Assembly: GCA_036794395.1 (NCBI GenBank)
Contig: DAIRGS010000015.1
Location: forward strand, 1-44,419
Direction: 5' to 3'
From: DASXMX01 sp036794395
GTDB taxonomy: Bacteria > Planctomycetota > Phycisphaerae > Tepidisphaerales > Tepidisphaeraceae
DNA length: 44,419 nt
Made by a program: the position numbers and the translations under genes. The notes beneath the pieces are model-generated. The model was given only the letters and a program-made list of their open reading frames with translations. It searched no databases and had not been told where the DNA came from. Of this stretch, positions 23,085 to 31,775 are shown piece by piece (the first letter of the stretch is position 1; each line of letters starts with the position of its first letter).

Positions 23085-23906
23085 ATGGGTCGACTTCTCC
23101 AATCTCAAGAGCGCCGCCTCAGCCTTTTTGGCGTTTCGATGGCCGTGGAGATGCACTGTCATTGTCTGGCCGGCTTGGATGATGGGCCTGAAGACATGGC
23201 ACAGGCGATTGCATTATGTCGTGCGCTGGCCGGTGATGGAGCGACGGCGGTGATCGCCACGCCCCACCAGTTGGGCCGTTATGAATTAGCGAACTCCGCG
23301 TCGCGCGTTCGTGCGGCCGTGACGCTGCTTCGCGATGCTTTGGCAGAGGCGCTCGTGCCGCTGTCCATCTGGCCAGGAGCGGAAGTTCGACTCGATGAGC
23401 GGCTCCTGAAGCTGGTCGACGACGACGAGGTGATGACGCTCGGTGACGGGGGCCGGCACATCCTCTTGGAATTGTCCGATGCCAGTGCCGTTGATCCCTT
23501 GCCGATGATTCAGCGGCTTGCCGAACGGGGCTTTCAAACCATTGTTTCTCATCCAGAGCGTCATCACTGGATCTGTCGCAAACCCAGTTGTGTTCTCCCC
23601 TGGTTGGATCAAGGTGCGCAGCTTCAGGTCACGGCCGGAAGTCTGCTGGGAGATTTCGGGACCGTGGTGGCCAAAACGGCGTGGGATCTGCTCACGGCGG
23701 GGGCGTGCACCCTCGTCGCCAGTGATGCCCACGGGGTCTACACGCGCGGTCCGCGGATGACGCGGGCGATGGCGGAAATAGAGAATCGATTGGGGACAAC
23801 GGTCGCAGCCCAAGTTTGTCTGCAAGGTCCAGCCCAGGTGCTGCTCGGTGGGACTTCACAAGTTCGCCGATTGCCCTTGGATGCTCGACTACACGTGCCG
23901 CCATGA
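23085..23906 (+). CDS. PHP-type protein-tyrosine phosphatase (CpsB/YwqE family)
   Basis: A 273-residue metal-dependent phosphatase expected to dephosphorylate the BY-kinase tail. PHP motifs: EMHCHCLAGLDDGPEDM at the N-terminus (His24, His26, Asp32/33), ATPH, PGAEVRLD, ILLELSD, SHPERHH and the C-terminal VASDAHG metal ligands. GGAG lies about 10 nt before the ATG. It follows the kinase gene by 46 nt; kinase plus PHP phosphatase is the pairing seen in Gram-positive capsule operons and many EPS loci. Confidence 0.9.
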   Translation: MGRLLQSQERRLSLFGVSMAVEMHCHCLAGLDDGPEDMAQAIALCRALAGDGATAVIATPHQLGRYELANSASRVRAAVTLLRDALAEALVPLSIWPGAEVRLDERLLKLVDDDEVMTLGDGGRHILLELSDASAVDPLPMIQRLAERGFQTIVSHPERHHWICRKPSCVLPWLDQGAQLQVTAGSLLGDFGTVVAKTAWDLLTAGACTLVASDAHGVYTRGPRMTRAMAEIENRLGTTVAAQVCLQGPAQVLLGGTSQVRRLPLDARLHVPP

Positions 23907-24028
23907 GTCTGACGGGGCGCAGTCCAGATCGCAACGGGCGCTGTGGTTTTCAAGGCGGTTTCCGGGTCAGCAACGGAGTGTTGCCCGCCGCCTGTAGGGG
24001 TTCTGTTTGACGGGAGTCAGGGGTAAAG

Positions 24029-25549
24029 ATGTTTGTGCTTACCGGTATTTTCGGGGCGTCTTTCGTTTTAGCGTTGACATTAACACCTGGCGTCGCGGTA
24101 CTTGCTCGGCGGCTCGGCTTTGTCGATCTACCGGACCCTCGCAAGATCCACGTGAGCCCCATCCCCAGGCTGGGCGGGGTCGCGATATTCTGCGGAACGG
24201 CGGTCGGGGTGGCGATTCTGCTGTGGAACTCGAACCTGTCCGGAGCCGACGGTCGCCGACTTTCTGCTCTCGCTGTATCGGCGACCGCAATATTTCTTCT
24301 GGGATTGGCTGATGATCTATGGGGTGTGTCTTCGAAAATTAAGCTGCTGGGTCTAATCCTGGCAGCGGTATTAATCTGTGCAAGTGGATCCCTTATCCAT
24401 ACTGTTCATTTTGGTGGTTACTACACCCTAGACTTGGGCATCGGCGCGTGGCCCGTCACGATCCTATGGATCGTCGGGGTTGCGGTTGCGATGAATTTCA
24501 TCGATGGGCTTGATGGCTTAGCGGCCGGGATCGCCGCGATCACCGCCGCCGCGTACGCTATAGCAGGGCTTTACACGGGCAATACGCTGTCGGTGGTCAC
24601 GTCGGTGGCCTTACTGGGTAGCTTGTGTGGGTTTCTGCCGTTCAACTTCAATCCCGCGAGGATTTTTATGGGCGATGGGGGAAGCATGTTCCTCGGCTTC
24701 GTCCTGGCCGTTTGCGGCATCTTTGTACAGACCACAGATCATCCCGGGAGCGTTCTGGTTCCGATGCTCGCCCTATCGGTACCCCTGCTCGACATGGTGC
24801 TGACGATGATTCGCCGCCGCGTCTTGCAGCGGCGTTCGATCTTCGCTGCCGAGCGCGGCCATATTCATCATCAATTGCTCGACTTGGGCCTTTCGCAAAA
24901 GAAGGCGGTCCTGCTGCTCTACGCCGTGAGCGCCGCAGCGGCCAGCGCGGGCATCGTCGCTCTCGCTGGGCGCAGATGGACGGTCCTCGCGTTGATCGCT
25001 GGCACGACGTTCGTCCTTGCTTTCTTTCAGTGCTGCGGAGCGGCGCGGGTGGCTGAGACGTTTGAAGCACTCAGTCGCAACCGAAGGCTGGGGCGCGAGC
25101 AGGGCGGCCATCGCCAGGCGTTTGAAGCCATGCAAATTCGATTCGCCGCTGCCGAGTCATTCGACCAGTGGTGGTGCGAGCTTTGCCGTGCGGGCGAACT
25201 TCTGGAATTCAGTCAATTACAGTTGTCTATGTCGAACCAAGGCTCGATGGAGCGCGTACTGAAGTGGACATCCGAACACGTAACGGGACATGGTCAGCAC
25301 ATTGTGCTGAGGTTGCCATTTCAACTTCGATCCGCCAGTGAACCTCTTCGGCTGGAAATTGTACTCGCGGCTGCTTCCCTTGAATCCGCAGGATATCGGA
25401 TCGCGCTTCTGACTCGCCTGCTGTCCGAACAGCGCATGGTGGAAAGCCGCACAACGCAGAGCTCGGGCGTTCGTCCAGTGAAAGTCGCGAAAGTGGAACA
25501 GGCCCGGAGTCCTGCGGACGATTTCCAACCAGCCTACGCAGGAACTTAA
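24029..25549 (+). CDS. Polyprenyl-phosphate sugar-1-phosphate transferase (WecA/TagO family) with C-terminal extension
   Basis: A 506-residue membrane enzyme that starts repeat-unit assembly by moving a HexNAc-1-phosphate from a UDP sugar to undecaprenyl phosphate. Motifs: HVSPIPRLGGVA, LGLADDLWG (Asp-rich), NFIDGLDGLAAG, NPARIFMGDGGSMFLGF, and AAERGHIHHQLLDLGLS. About ten membrane segments end near residue 335, the usual family length. The remaining 170 residues are soluble and unusual (FDQWWCELCRAGELLEFSQL, ALLTRLLSEQRM), possibly a regulatory domain. AGGGGTAAAG precedes the ATG. 122 nt of mostly empty sequence separates it from the phosphatase. Confidence 0.92.
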   Translation: MFVLTGIFGASFVLALTLTPGVAVLARRLGFVDLPDPRKIHVSPIPRLGGVAIFCGTAVGVAILLWNSNLSGADGRRLSALAVSATAIFLLGLADDLWGVSSKIKLLGLILAAVLICASGSLIHTVHFGGYYTLDLGIGAWPVTILWIVGVAVAMNFIDGLDGLAAGIAAITAAAYAIAGLYTGNTLSVVTSVALLGSLCGFLPFNFNPARIFMGDGGSMFLGFVLAVCGIFVQTTDHPGSVLVPMLALSVPLLDMVLTMIRRRVLQRRSIFAAERGHIHHQLLDLGLSQKKAVLLLYAVSAAAASAGIVALAGRRWTVLALIAGTTFVLAFFQCCGAARVAETFEALSRNRRLGREQGGHRQAFEAMQIRFAAAESFDQWWCELCRAGELLEFSQLQLSMSNQGSMERVLKWTSEHVTGHGQHIVLRLPFQLRSASEPLRLEIVLAAASLESAGYRIALLTRLLSEQRMVESRTTQSSGVRPVKVAKVEQARSPADDFQPAYAGT

Positions 25550-25600
25550 TTCGGTGTGAGTAACGTTTTTTTGGGCCACCGCAGCCTTTGGGGTATCAAG

Positions 25601-26884
25601 ATGAGAATTATGTTACACGATTACGGGGGGCACGCGTTCATCGCGCAGCTCAGCCGTGAACTCGCCCGGCGCGGGCACGAACTGCTTCACGTCTACTCGG
25701 CGTCCGTCCAAACGCCTCAGGGAACCCTTACGCTCCAGCCGCACGACCCAGACACCCTGCGCTTCGCGCCCATCAAGCTCCCGGCTTCCATCAGCAAGCA
25801 CTCCCTGCTCAAGCGCCGCCAGCAGGAGCGCCAGCACGGCCGGCGGGCCATCGCGCTCCTCAACGAGTTTCAGCCCGATGTCTTGATCTGCGCCACTACT
25901 CCCAGCGAAATCCAGTACGATCTCGTGAAGCATTGCCGTCGCAACGGCATCAAGACCGTCACCTGGGTCCAGGATCTCCACGGTCTGGCCGCCTATGAGA
26001 TCCTCCGCCGCAAGATCCCCTTCCTGGGTGCTGCGATCGGCCGGTATTACATGTGGCTCGATCGCCAAGCCATGCGCCTCAGCGACGCGGTGGTGATCAT
26101 CACTGAAGATTTCCGCGAGTATCTCCGTCGATGGGGCGTAGACCAGGATAAGGTCGTCTGCATCCCCAACTGGGGGCCGCTCGACGACATCCCCCAACAC
26201 CCCAAGGATAACCCCTGGTCGCGCCGCCACGGCCTGCATGACAAGCTCTGCCTCCTCTACTCCGGCACCCTCGCCATGAAGCACAACCCCAAGTTGCTGC
26301 TGGCGTTAGCAGAACACTTCAAAAGCCGCGATGACGTCCGCGTGGTCGTCGTCTCCGAAGGCAAAAGCGCCAACTGGCTCCGCACCACCGCCGACGCCCA
26401 GGGCCTTTCGAACCTCATCACGCTCCCGTTCCAGCCCTTCGAAACCGTCCCCCAAGTGCTTGCCAGTGGTGATATACTCGTCTCCATCCTGGAGCCCGAA
26501 GCCGGTCGGTTCTCCGTCCCCAGCAAGGTGCTCGCGTACCTCTGCACCGGCCGCCCGCTCCTCCTGGCGATGCCAGCCACCAACCTGGCCGCCCGAACAG
26601 CCACCCGCGCCGGCGCCGGCGTGATCGTCTCCTCCGAAGGCGACGACCGACTGGGTCCCGCCGTCGATGAACATCTGGGCGATGCCGACACTCGCCGAAG
26701 AATGGGTTACAATGGCCGCAAGTACGCCTTGCAGCACTTTAACGTGGGCAGCGTCGCCGACCGTTTCGAAAGAATGATCGCGGCTCCAATGCCCGAAGCG
26801 ATGCCGCTCCCGGAATTTGCCGACACGGCGCATGTGGCAATGGGAGGTGCTACTGAGGCTAAGGTGGGAATGGTGATCTCGTGA
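25601..26884 (+). CDS. Glycosyltransferase family 4
   Basis: A 427-residue cytoplasmic GT-B enzyme adding a sugar to the lipid-linked repeat unit. N-terminal acceptor domain (MLHDYGGHAFIAQLSRELARRGHE), linker ITEDFREYLRRWGVDQDKV, CIPNWGPLD, donor domain LLYSGTLAMKHNPKLLLALA, and the EPEAGRFSVPSKVLAYLCTG motif replacing the common E(x7)E. It resembles WcaI-type transferases. ATG 25601 is preferred over the GTG at 25556. Third codon positions are very C-rich (CTC, ATC, CCC), unlike the following gene. Its stop overlaps the next start (GTGA). Confidence 0.9.
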   Translation: MRIMLHDYGGHAFIAQLSRELARRGHELLHVYSASVQTPQGTLTLQPHDPDTLRFAPIKLPASISKHSLLKRRQQERQHGRRAIALLNEFQPDVLICATTPSEIQYDLVKHCRRNGIKTVTWVQDLHGLAAYEILRRKIPFLGAAIGRYYMWLDRQAMRLSDAVVIITEDFREYLRRWGVDQDKVVCIPNWGPLDDIPQHPKDNPWSRRHGLHDKLCLLYSGTLAMKHNPKLLLALAEHFKSRDDVRVVVVSEGKSANWLRTTADAQGLSNLITLPFQPFETVPQVLASGDILVSILEPEAGRFSVPSKVLAYLCTGRPLLLAMPATNLAARTATRAGAGVIVSSEGDDRLGPAVDEHLGDADTRRRMGYNGRKYALQHFNVGSVADRFERMIAAPMPEAMPLPEFADTAHVAMGGATEAKVGMVIS

Positions 26885-28221
26885 ATATTTCCGATCTTCG
26901 TATCGCTCTTGCGGTCCATTGTGTTGTCATCTCAATGGTTTTGACCGCGACCGCGTTCATCCTCAAGAACAAGGCTAACTTTCATTTGCTTTCTGTCGGG
27001 TTTTGGTGGTGGATTGGTTCGACACTATTCTTCCTAATGAACCCGCTCGGATCATTGCTTACCAACGAGTTATCGCTCTATTCTGCGAGGTTGGGTCGGG
27101 CGGGGGGTGTGCCGCAGCTATACTGGGTTCTCCTGGTGATATGCGCCGGCATGGGGGCGTATCTATTGACGTATACGGCCAGTGCTCCGATCAAACGCCC
27201 GGTCCCGCTTGATATACGACCAAATAAGGTAGTTATCGGAACTCTATTTGGGCTCTTCCTTCTCGCACTTTACCAGACTGTGAAATACAGAACCGATATC
27301 GGAGGGATTCCCGACGTAGAGATAGAGCACGGCAAATTTGTCGGCAGCATTAATGGTTGGCAATATACCCTCAACCGATTTGCACTTTTTCCAATCACTT
27401 ATTTTCTAATGTATCGTCGCACGAGAGTGCTCGGTATTGCAGCGTTGATCGTCTTAACAGCAGTCCGCATGTACGACTACGGCGACAGGTTAACCATGAT
27501 GTCGCCATTCCTGGCCGGGATGTTCCTGTACTTGTATCGGCAAAAGCGAAAGTGGCCGCCGGTGTGGATGGCCTGCATTGTTGTCATATTCACATTCTTT
27601 CTGGTTTATAGAGGTCACAAGACGTTGAACGAAAAGAACGAATATTCAAGCCAAGAAATGCTCGAATCTGTTGGGGGTGCGTTCACTGGCAACGATACTG
27701 AAATGTTGTCCCAGCTTTACTTAGTGACCGCCGTCTATGACGAAAATGGTTACACTTACGCGACACCGCTCATTGAGACCGTGCTATTTGGATGGATCCC
27801 ACGTAATATTGCCCCATGGAAAGATAGCATTTTTGACGGGATGGTATTCAAGCCTTCAAACGCCCCATTTGTCAAGATGTTGCTCGGTCCGAAGTCCTCG
27901 ATTATCGGCAACCTGTATTCATATGGATCGCTTCCGGCAGTCATGATTGGTATGGCAACTTGTGGATTTGTAAGTAGGCGGGTCGACGGTTTGCTGGCCG
28001 ATTTCCAACCCGTCGCAGTTCGGGCGCTTGGATTTACGTACCTTTCGTTCGTGTGGATGATTGTTGGCAGTGACCTAGAGTGGAGCGTGATGTACCTAGG
28101 AGTGATTGTTTGTCCGCTATTGATTGCCTTGGCGTGCGACAGGACACTATTAGGCCGCAGCTATTATCGTTCAGCCGAAAGGTCGCGAACTGGAAAACTG
28201 AGCGGACCCCGGTACGTTTGA
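26881..28221 (+). CDS. Repeat-unit polymerase, Wzy-like membrane protein
   Basis: A 446-residue integral membrane protein with about ten hydrophobic segments and large polar loops (around residues 110-165 and 240-330), the layout of O-antigen/EPS polymerases. Wzy proteins share little sequence, so the call rests on topology and operon position. An Arg-rich periplasmic loop (FFLVYRGHKTLNEKNEYSS) is compatible with Wzy. The GTG start overlaps the upstream stop by 4 nt, so translation is probably coupled. The gene is clearly more AT-rich than those before it. Confidence 0.78.
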   Translation: MNISDLRIALAVHCVVISMVLTATAFILKNKANFHLLSVGFWWWIGSTLFFLMNPLGSLLTNELSLYSARLGRAGGVPQLYWVLLVICAGMGAYLLTYTASAPIKRPVPLDIRPNKVVIGTLFGLFLLALYQTVKYRTDIGGIPDVEIEHGKFVGSINGWQYTLNRFALFPITYFLMYRRTRVLGIAALIVLTAVRMYDYGDRLTMMSPFLAGMFLYLYRQKRKWPPVWMACIVVIFTFFLVYRGHKTLNEKNEYSSQEMLESVGGAFTGNDTEMLSQLYLVTAVYDENGYTYATPLIETVLFGWIPRNIAPWKDSIFDGMVFKPSNAPFVKMLLGPKSSIIGNLYSYGSLPAVMIGMATCGFVSRRVDGLLADFQPVAVRALGFTYLSFVWMIVGSDLEWSVMYLGVIVCPLLIALACDRTLLGRSYYRSAERSRTGKLSGPRYV

Positions 28222-28271
28222 TACTGCTGTGGAGCGTCTAGATCTTTTGTCGCCGCGACTGGCCGTATCGG

Positions 28272-29111
28272 ATGAAAATGATGGTGCGCAGGATTCTTCA
28301 TCACTTCCGTCAACGGCATCAATATCGACATCCACGTGACTGGCTCATTGCGATATATGACCGCTTGCTATTAAGGTGGCAAGGGATCCATTTCCCATTT
28401 CGAGGAATGACCTGCTCGCTCAATTTGTGTTGCCTTTCAAGGCCTTTATATCTGCGTCTTGGAACCTCCGATTTATGGGTAATCGAAGAGATTTTTTTCA
28501 AGGGTGAATACCGTCCTCTGTTGAAGACTGATCTGGGCCCTATTCGGACTGTAATTGATCTTGGCGCTAATGCCGGCTACTCGCTTCGCTTTTGGGAAAG
28601 CACTTTACGGCCCGCAAAAGTTGTTGGTGTGGAGCCCGACGAAGCTAACATTAGGGTCTGCAGACTAAATGTCGCGGGGGGTACGGTAGGTACTAAGTTC
28701 TCGATTCAAAGGGCTTTCGCAGTTGGAAACGAACGCAAGCTGTTTCTGGACCGCTCTGGCAGAGAATGGGAGTACAAGGCAACTGAGCAAGCTGAGCCTG
28801 GCGCCGAGGAAGTCCCGTCCATTTCCATGGAGCGGCTTTTCCAAGATTGCGGATTTGAAAAGCATGTTGATTTGCTCAAATGTGACATTGAGGGGGGGGA
28901 GGCCGAATTGTTCGGCAGCTGTAGTAAATGGATTAGAAATGTTCGCCTTCTGTTTGTTGAGACGCATAGACCTTACAGTGTTGAGAAGCTCAGGGCGGAC
29001 ATCTCGCGAGCTGGCGGAGAGTTTGAGGTCGTGGATAGCTCACAGAAGGGCGATTGCGAGACCGTTTTGCTTCGATCCGTGCAACAAAAGGTGACCTGTG
29101 AAACCACCTGA
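28272..29111 (+). CDS. FkbM-family methyltransferase
   Basis: A 279-residue SAM-dependent methyltransferase that probably O-methylates a sugar of the polysaccharide. SAM motif I is TVIDLGANAGYSLRFW, the second acidic motif is VVGVEPDEANIRVCRLN, and VDLLKCDIEGGEAELF is the FkbM hallmark. The basic N-terminus (RRILHHFRQRHQYRH) may contact the membrane. ATG at 28272, with ATG also at 28278. Its last 14 nt overlap the next gene. Confidence 0.88.
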   Translation: MKMMVRRILHHFRQRHQYRHPRDWLIAIYDRLLLRWQGIHFPFRGMTCSLNLCCLSRPLYLRLGTSDLWVIEEIFFKGEYRPLLKTDLGPIRTVIDLGANAGYSLRFWESTLRPAKVVGVEPDEANIRVCRLNVAGGTVGTKFSIQRAFAVGNERKLFLDRSGREWEYKATEQAEPGAEEVPSISMERLFQDCGFEKHVDLLKCDIEGGEAELFGSCSKWIRNVRLLFVETHRPYSVEKLRADISRAGGEFEVVDSSQKGDCETVLLRSVQQKVTCETT

Positions 29112-30021
29112 CGCGGCTAGCGCCTCCGTTGTGATTACGACCAAAGATCGTCGTGAAGATCTACGTCGCGCTTTATTATCGTGCGTGACTCAGGAGTGCA
29201 TCCGAGAGATCATTGTGATCGACGATGGATCTTCTGACGGAACGTCCGACATGGTCCGGTCGTCGTTTCGAGAAGCCGTCCTATGCCGGTTTGATTCGTC
29301 CGCTGGGTATATTGTTCGTCGCAATTATGGGGCCAGATTGGCAAAAAGCGACATCATTGTCTCGATCGACGATGATGCCCGATTTTCGACGAATGACACA
29401 CTTGCGCGGACAGTTAAGGAATTTGAAAGCCCACGGATTGGCGCAGTTGCTATCCCATACGTCAATGTTTGCCAAGATGTTACGGTATTTCAGCGCGCAC
29501 CCAGAGATGACGGCCAAGTTTACCTAACCGCAACATTCATTGGTACAGCCCATGCGGTGCGTCGAGAACTATTCTTGTCCTTGGGAGGATACCGGGAATG
29601 TTTTGTACATCAGGGTGAGGAGTCAGATTTTTGCATTCGAATGTTGGACAAAGGGTACGTGTGCAGACTCGGAAACGCAGCTCCGATTGAACACTTCGAG
29701 TCTCCTCGCCGCGACTTCAAACGCATGGATCTATATGGTGGAAGAAATCAGATCCTCTCTGCGTGGCTTAATGCGCCGCGAGAACGACTACCGCAGTCGT
29801 TGTCCCATGCGATTATCTCCAAGATGCGTTGGGGCCTACGTAGCAGAAAATACCTTCGTGCAATTCAGAGCGCGCAACTTGGGATATATTCGATCTTTGG
29901 CCACCGGACGTTACGTCAGCCGGTGAGCCTGAAGACCTATATGACCTTTGAGAAGATACAACGAGGCTCCAGTTCACTGCACGACGTAATGCACGACCTC
30001 GCAAAGCCAGCGTACTGTTAA
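29098..30021 (+). CDS. Glycosyltransferase family 2
   Basis: A 307-residue GT-A enzyme starting at GTG 29098, overlapping the methyltransferase. SVVITTKDRREDLRRALLSC and EIIVIDDGSSDGTSDMV form the nucleotide-binding half; DIIVSIDDDARF has the DxD-type metal site; VHQGEESDFCIRMLDKGY is the ED-type acceptor/base motif. It probably adds a sugar such as rhamnose or galactose to the repeat unit; donor and linkage are unknown. Confidence 0.9.
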   Translation: MKPPDAASASVVITTKDRREDLRRALLSCVTQECIREIIVIDDGSSDGTSDMVRSSFREAVLCRFDSSAGYIVRRNYGARLAKSDIIVSIDDDARFSTNDTLARTVKEFESPRIGAVAIPYVNVCQDVTVFQRAPRDDGQVYLTATFIGTAHAVRRELFLSLGGYRECFVHQGEESDFCIRMLDKGYVCRLGNAAPIEHFESPRRDFKRMDLYGGRNQILSAWLNAPRERLPQSLSHAIISKMRWGLRSRKYLRAIQSAQLGIYSIFGHRTLRQPVSLKTYMTFEKIQRGSSSLHDVMHDLAKPAYC

Positions 30022-30106
30022 GCGGACCAAAGTCCTATGCTGCAGATCGTTGACGGCCCTCTAACACGGCTCTCTAATAACGCTTAACAGCACTTTTAAG
30101 AGATTT

Positions 30107-31768
30107 ATGAAAAGGATGGGTGCCGAATTAGTTACTTCGCTCAATCCGGCCGATGTCGACTTGGTCGATGAACGGTTACATGCCGGCCGCAAGGCCGGAA
30201 CTAGCCCGGCGCAAATCCCGAAAAGCCTTCGTGCAAGTGCTGCCCATGGCTTCATCTGGATGTCCTCCCAGACCGCGCTTGCGAAGCTTGTTGGAATTTG
30301 CAGTCAAGTATTTCTAGCGTGGCTTCTTGCTCGCGATGATTTTGGCGTTATTAGCAAAGTGTTCGCAGTTACTGCATTCCCGGCCCTGATTTACCAGATT
30401 GGAGTCAAGGAAGTTCTGGTGCGAAGGGCTTCGGCGCTTGATCGTTGGTCAAGTGTCGCATATTGGATTCTTGGCAGCTTCGGACTTCTTTCCGCCATCG
30501 CGATGATAGCCGCCGCGCCGCTTGCCGCTCGCTTCTATTATGGTCCACATCCCTACACTAGTATCGCTGTTGCAGCGTCATCATGGAGGCTAACGTGGCT
30601 GATCGTAATCATTGCTGCCGCAGCACCATTTACGGCATTGTCAAACGTACCGACGATTCGGCTGCAGCAGCAGCTTCGGTTTAAGGAGCTTGCGACAATT
30701 ACGTTTGCAAATTCGTGTGCTATTGCGGGATTGAGCATTCTCTTTGCATTGCTCAAATGCCATGCATATAGTTTTGTGCTTCCATGGCCTATCGCGGCCT
30801 TTCTCCGCTTCGTGTGGCTATGTCGCAGGGCGCCATTGCATTTTATCCTGGACATGCGTCTCTCTAGGTGGCGTTATCTTCTAAGTGATAGCTTGATGGT
30901 GATGATCGCGCGAGGAATAGGCACATTTGTTGTCGTAGGTGACTATCTCGCGCTCGGATATTTTCATTCCGAGACCTCTCTTGGGGTGTACTACTTCGCA
31001 TATGGTCTATCCATGCAGACCATGATGCTCGTCGCAACAAATATGGAATCGGTGTTACTGCCGATATTAGGCGCGAGTGATCGTGATAGGGCACAGCAGC
31101 GTAAAGTTGTCATGGGAACAGTTCGTTCCTTGGCGACGATTGGTATTCCGGCATGTTGCCTGCAGGCCATTCTTGCCGAGCCTGGCATTCGAGCGGTGTT
31201 TAATGAAAAATGGTATCCGGCGATTCCGGTTCTACAAGTCCTTAGTTTGGGCATGGCATTCAGAATCGTGGGTTGGCCGACGGTTAGTATAATGCTTGCC
31301 CACGCTAGGTATAAGGCGCTTCTGTTGATGTTGGCTCTTAGTTCGGCACAGTTCATGGCGCTTGTGATTGGCGCGGCATCAATGTCGTCAGAGCATAACT
31401 CTGCGGTAGCGGTGGCGGTGGCCGTGTCGCTTCATTTCATCATAGAGGCACCAGTATATCTTTATGTCGCGATGCGGCCATTAGGGGTGAGTGTAAGGGA
31501 GGTGTCGTTAATGTTTGTAGGACCATTAGTATCCAGTGTGGTTGCGTTGTATATAGCCAATAATATCTCTGCCATAATTCCCGGGTGCCATTCTGTACAA
31601 TGGCTGCGTATTGTGGTGATTATATCGAGCGTGCTGTCAGTATATTTGATGTGCTTGTGGTTGACTGACCGAAAGGCGTTTATGATCGGCGCCGACCAAC
31701 TCAGGCGCATACTTAGAAGTCCTGTTGTTGGTAAACGCAGTCACTTAGATGCCGCAGAGTCTCGTTGA
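30107..31768 (+). CDS. Oligosaccharide flippase, Wzx-like
   Basis: A 553-residue membrane protein of the MOP/PST superfamily that flips the lipid-linked repeat unit across the inner membrane. After a polar 45-residue N-terminus, about 12-14 hydrophobic segments run to the end. Family features: GFIWMSSQTALAKLVGICSQVFLAWLLARDDFGVISKV, as in lipopolysaccharide-biosynthesis PST proteins, and the mid-protein repeat GTFVVVGDYLALGYFHSETSLGVYYFAYGL. The AT-rich base use matches its neighbours. It overlaps the 5' frame of the next gene slightly. Confidence 0.88.
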   Translation: MKRMGAELVTSLNPADVDLVDERLHAGRKAGTSPAQIPKSLRASAAHGFIWMSSQTALAKLVGICSQVFLAWLLARDDFGVISKVFAVTAFPALIYQIGVKEVLVRRASALDRWSSVAYWILGSFGLLSAIAMIAAAPLAARFYYGPHPYTSIAVAASSWRLTWLIVIIAAAAPFTALSNVPTIRLQQQLRFKELATITFANSCAIAGLSILFALLKCHAYSFVLPWPIAAFLRFVWLCRRAPLHFILDMRLSRWRYLLSDSLMVMIARGIGTFVVVGDYLALGYFHSETSLGVYYFAYGLSMQTMMLVATNMESVLLPILGASDRDRAQQRKVVMGTVRSLATIGIPACCLQAILAEPGIRAVFNEKWYPAIPVLQVLSLGMAFRIVGWPTVSIMLAHARYKALLLMLALSSAQFMALVIGAASMSSEHNSAVAVAVAVSLHFIIEAPVYLYVAMRPLGVSVREVSLMFVGPLVSSVVALYIANNISAIIPGCHSVQWLRIVVIISSVLSVYLMCLWLTDRKAFMIGADQLRRILRSPVVGKRSHLDAAESR

Positions 31769-31775
31769 GGCAATT

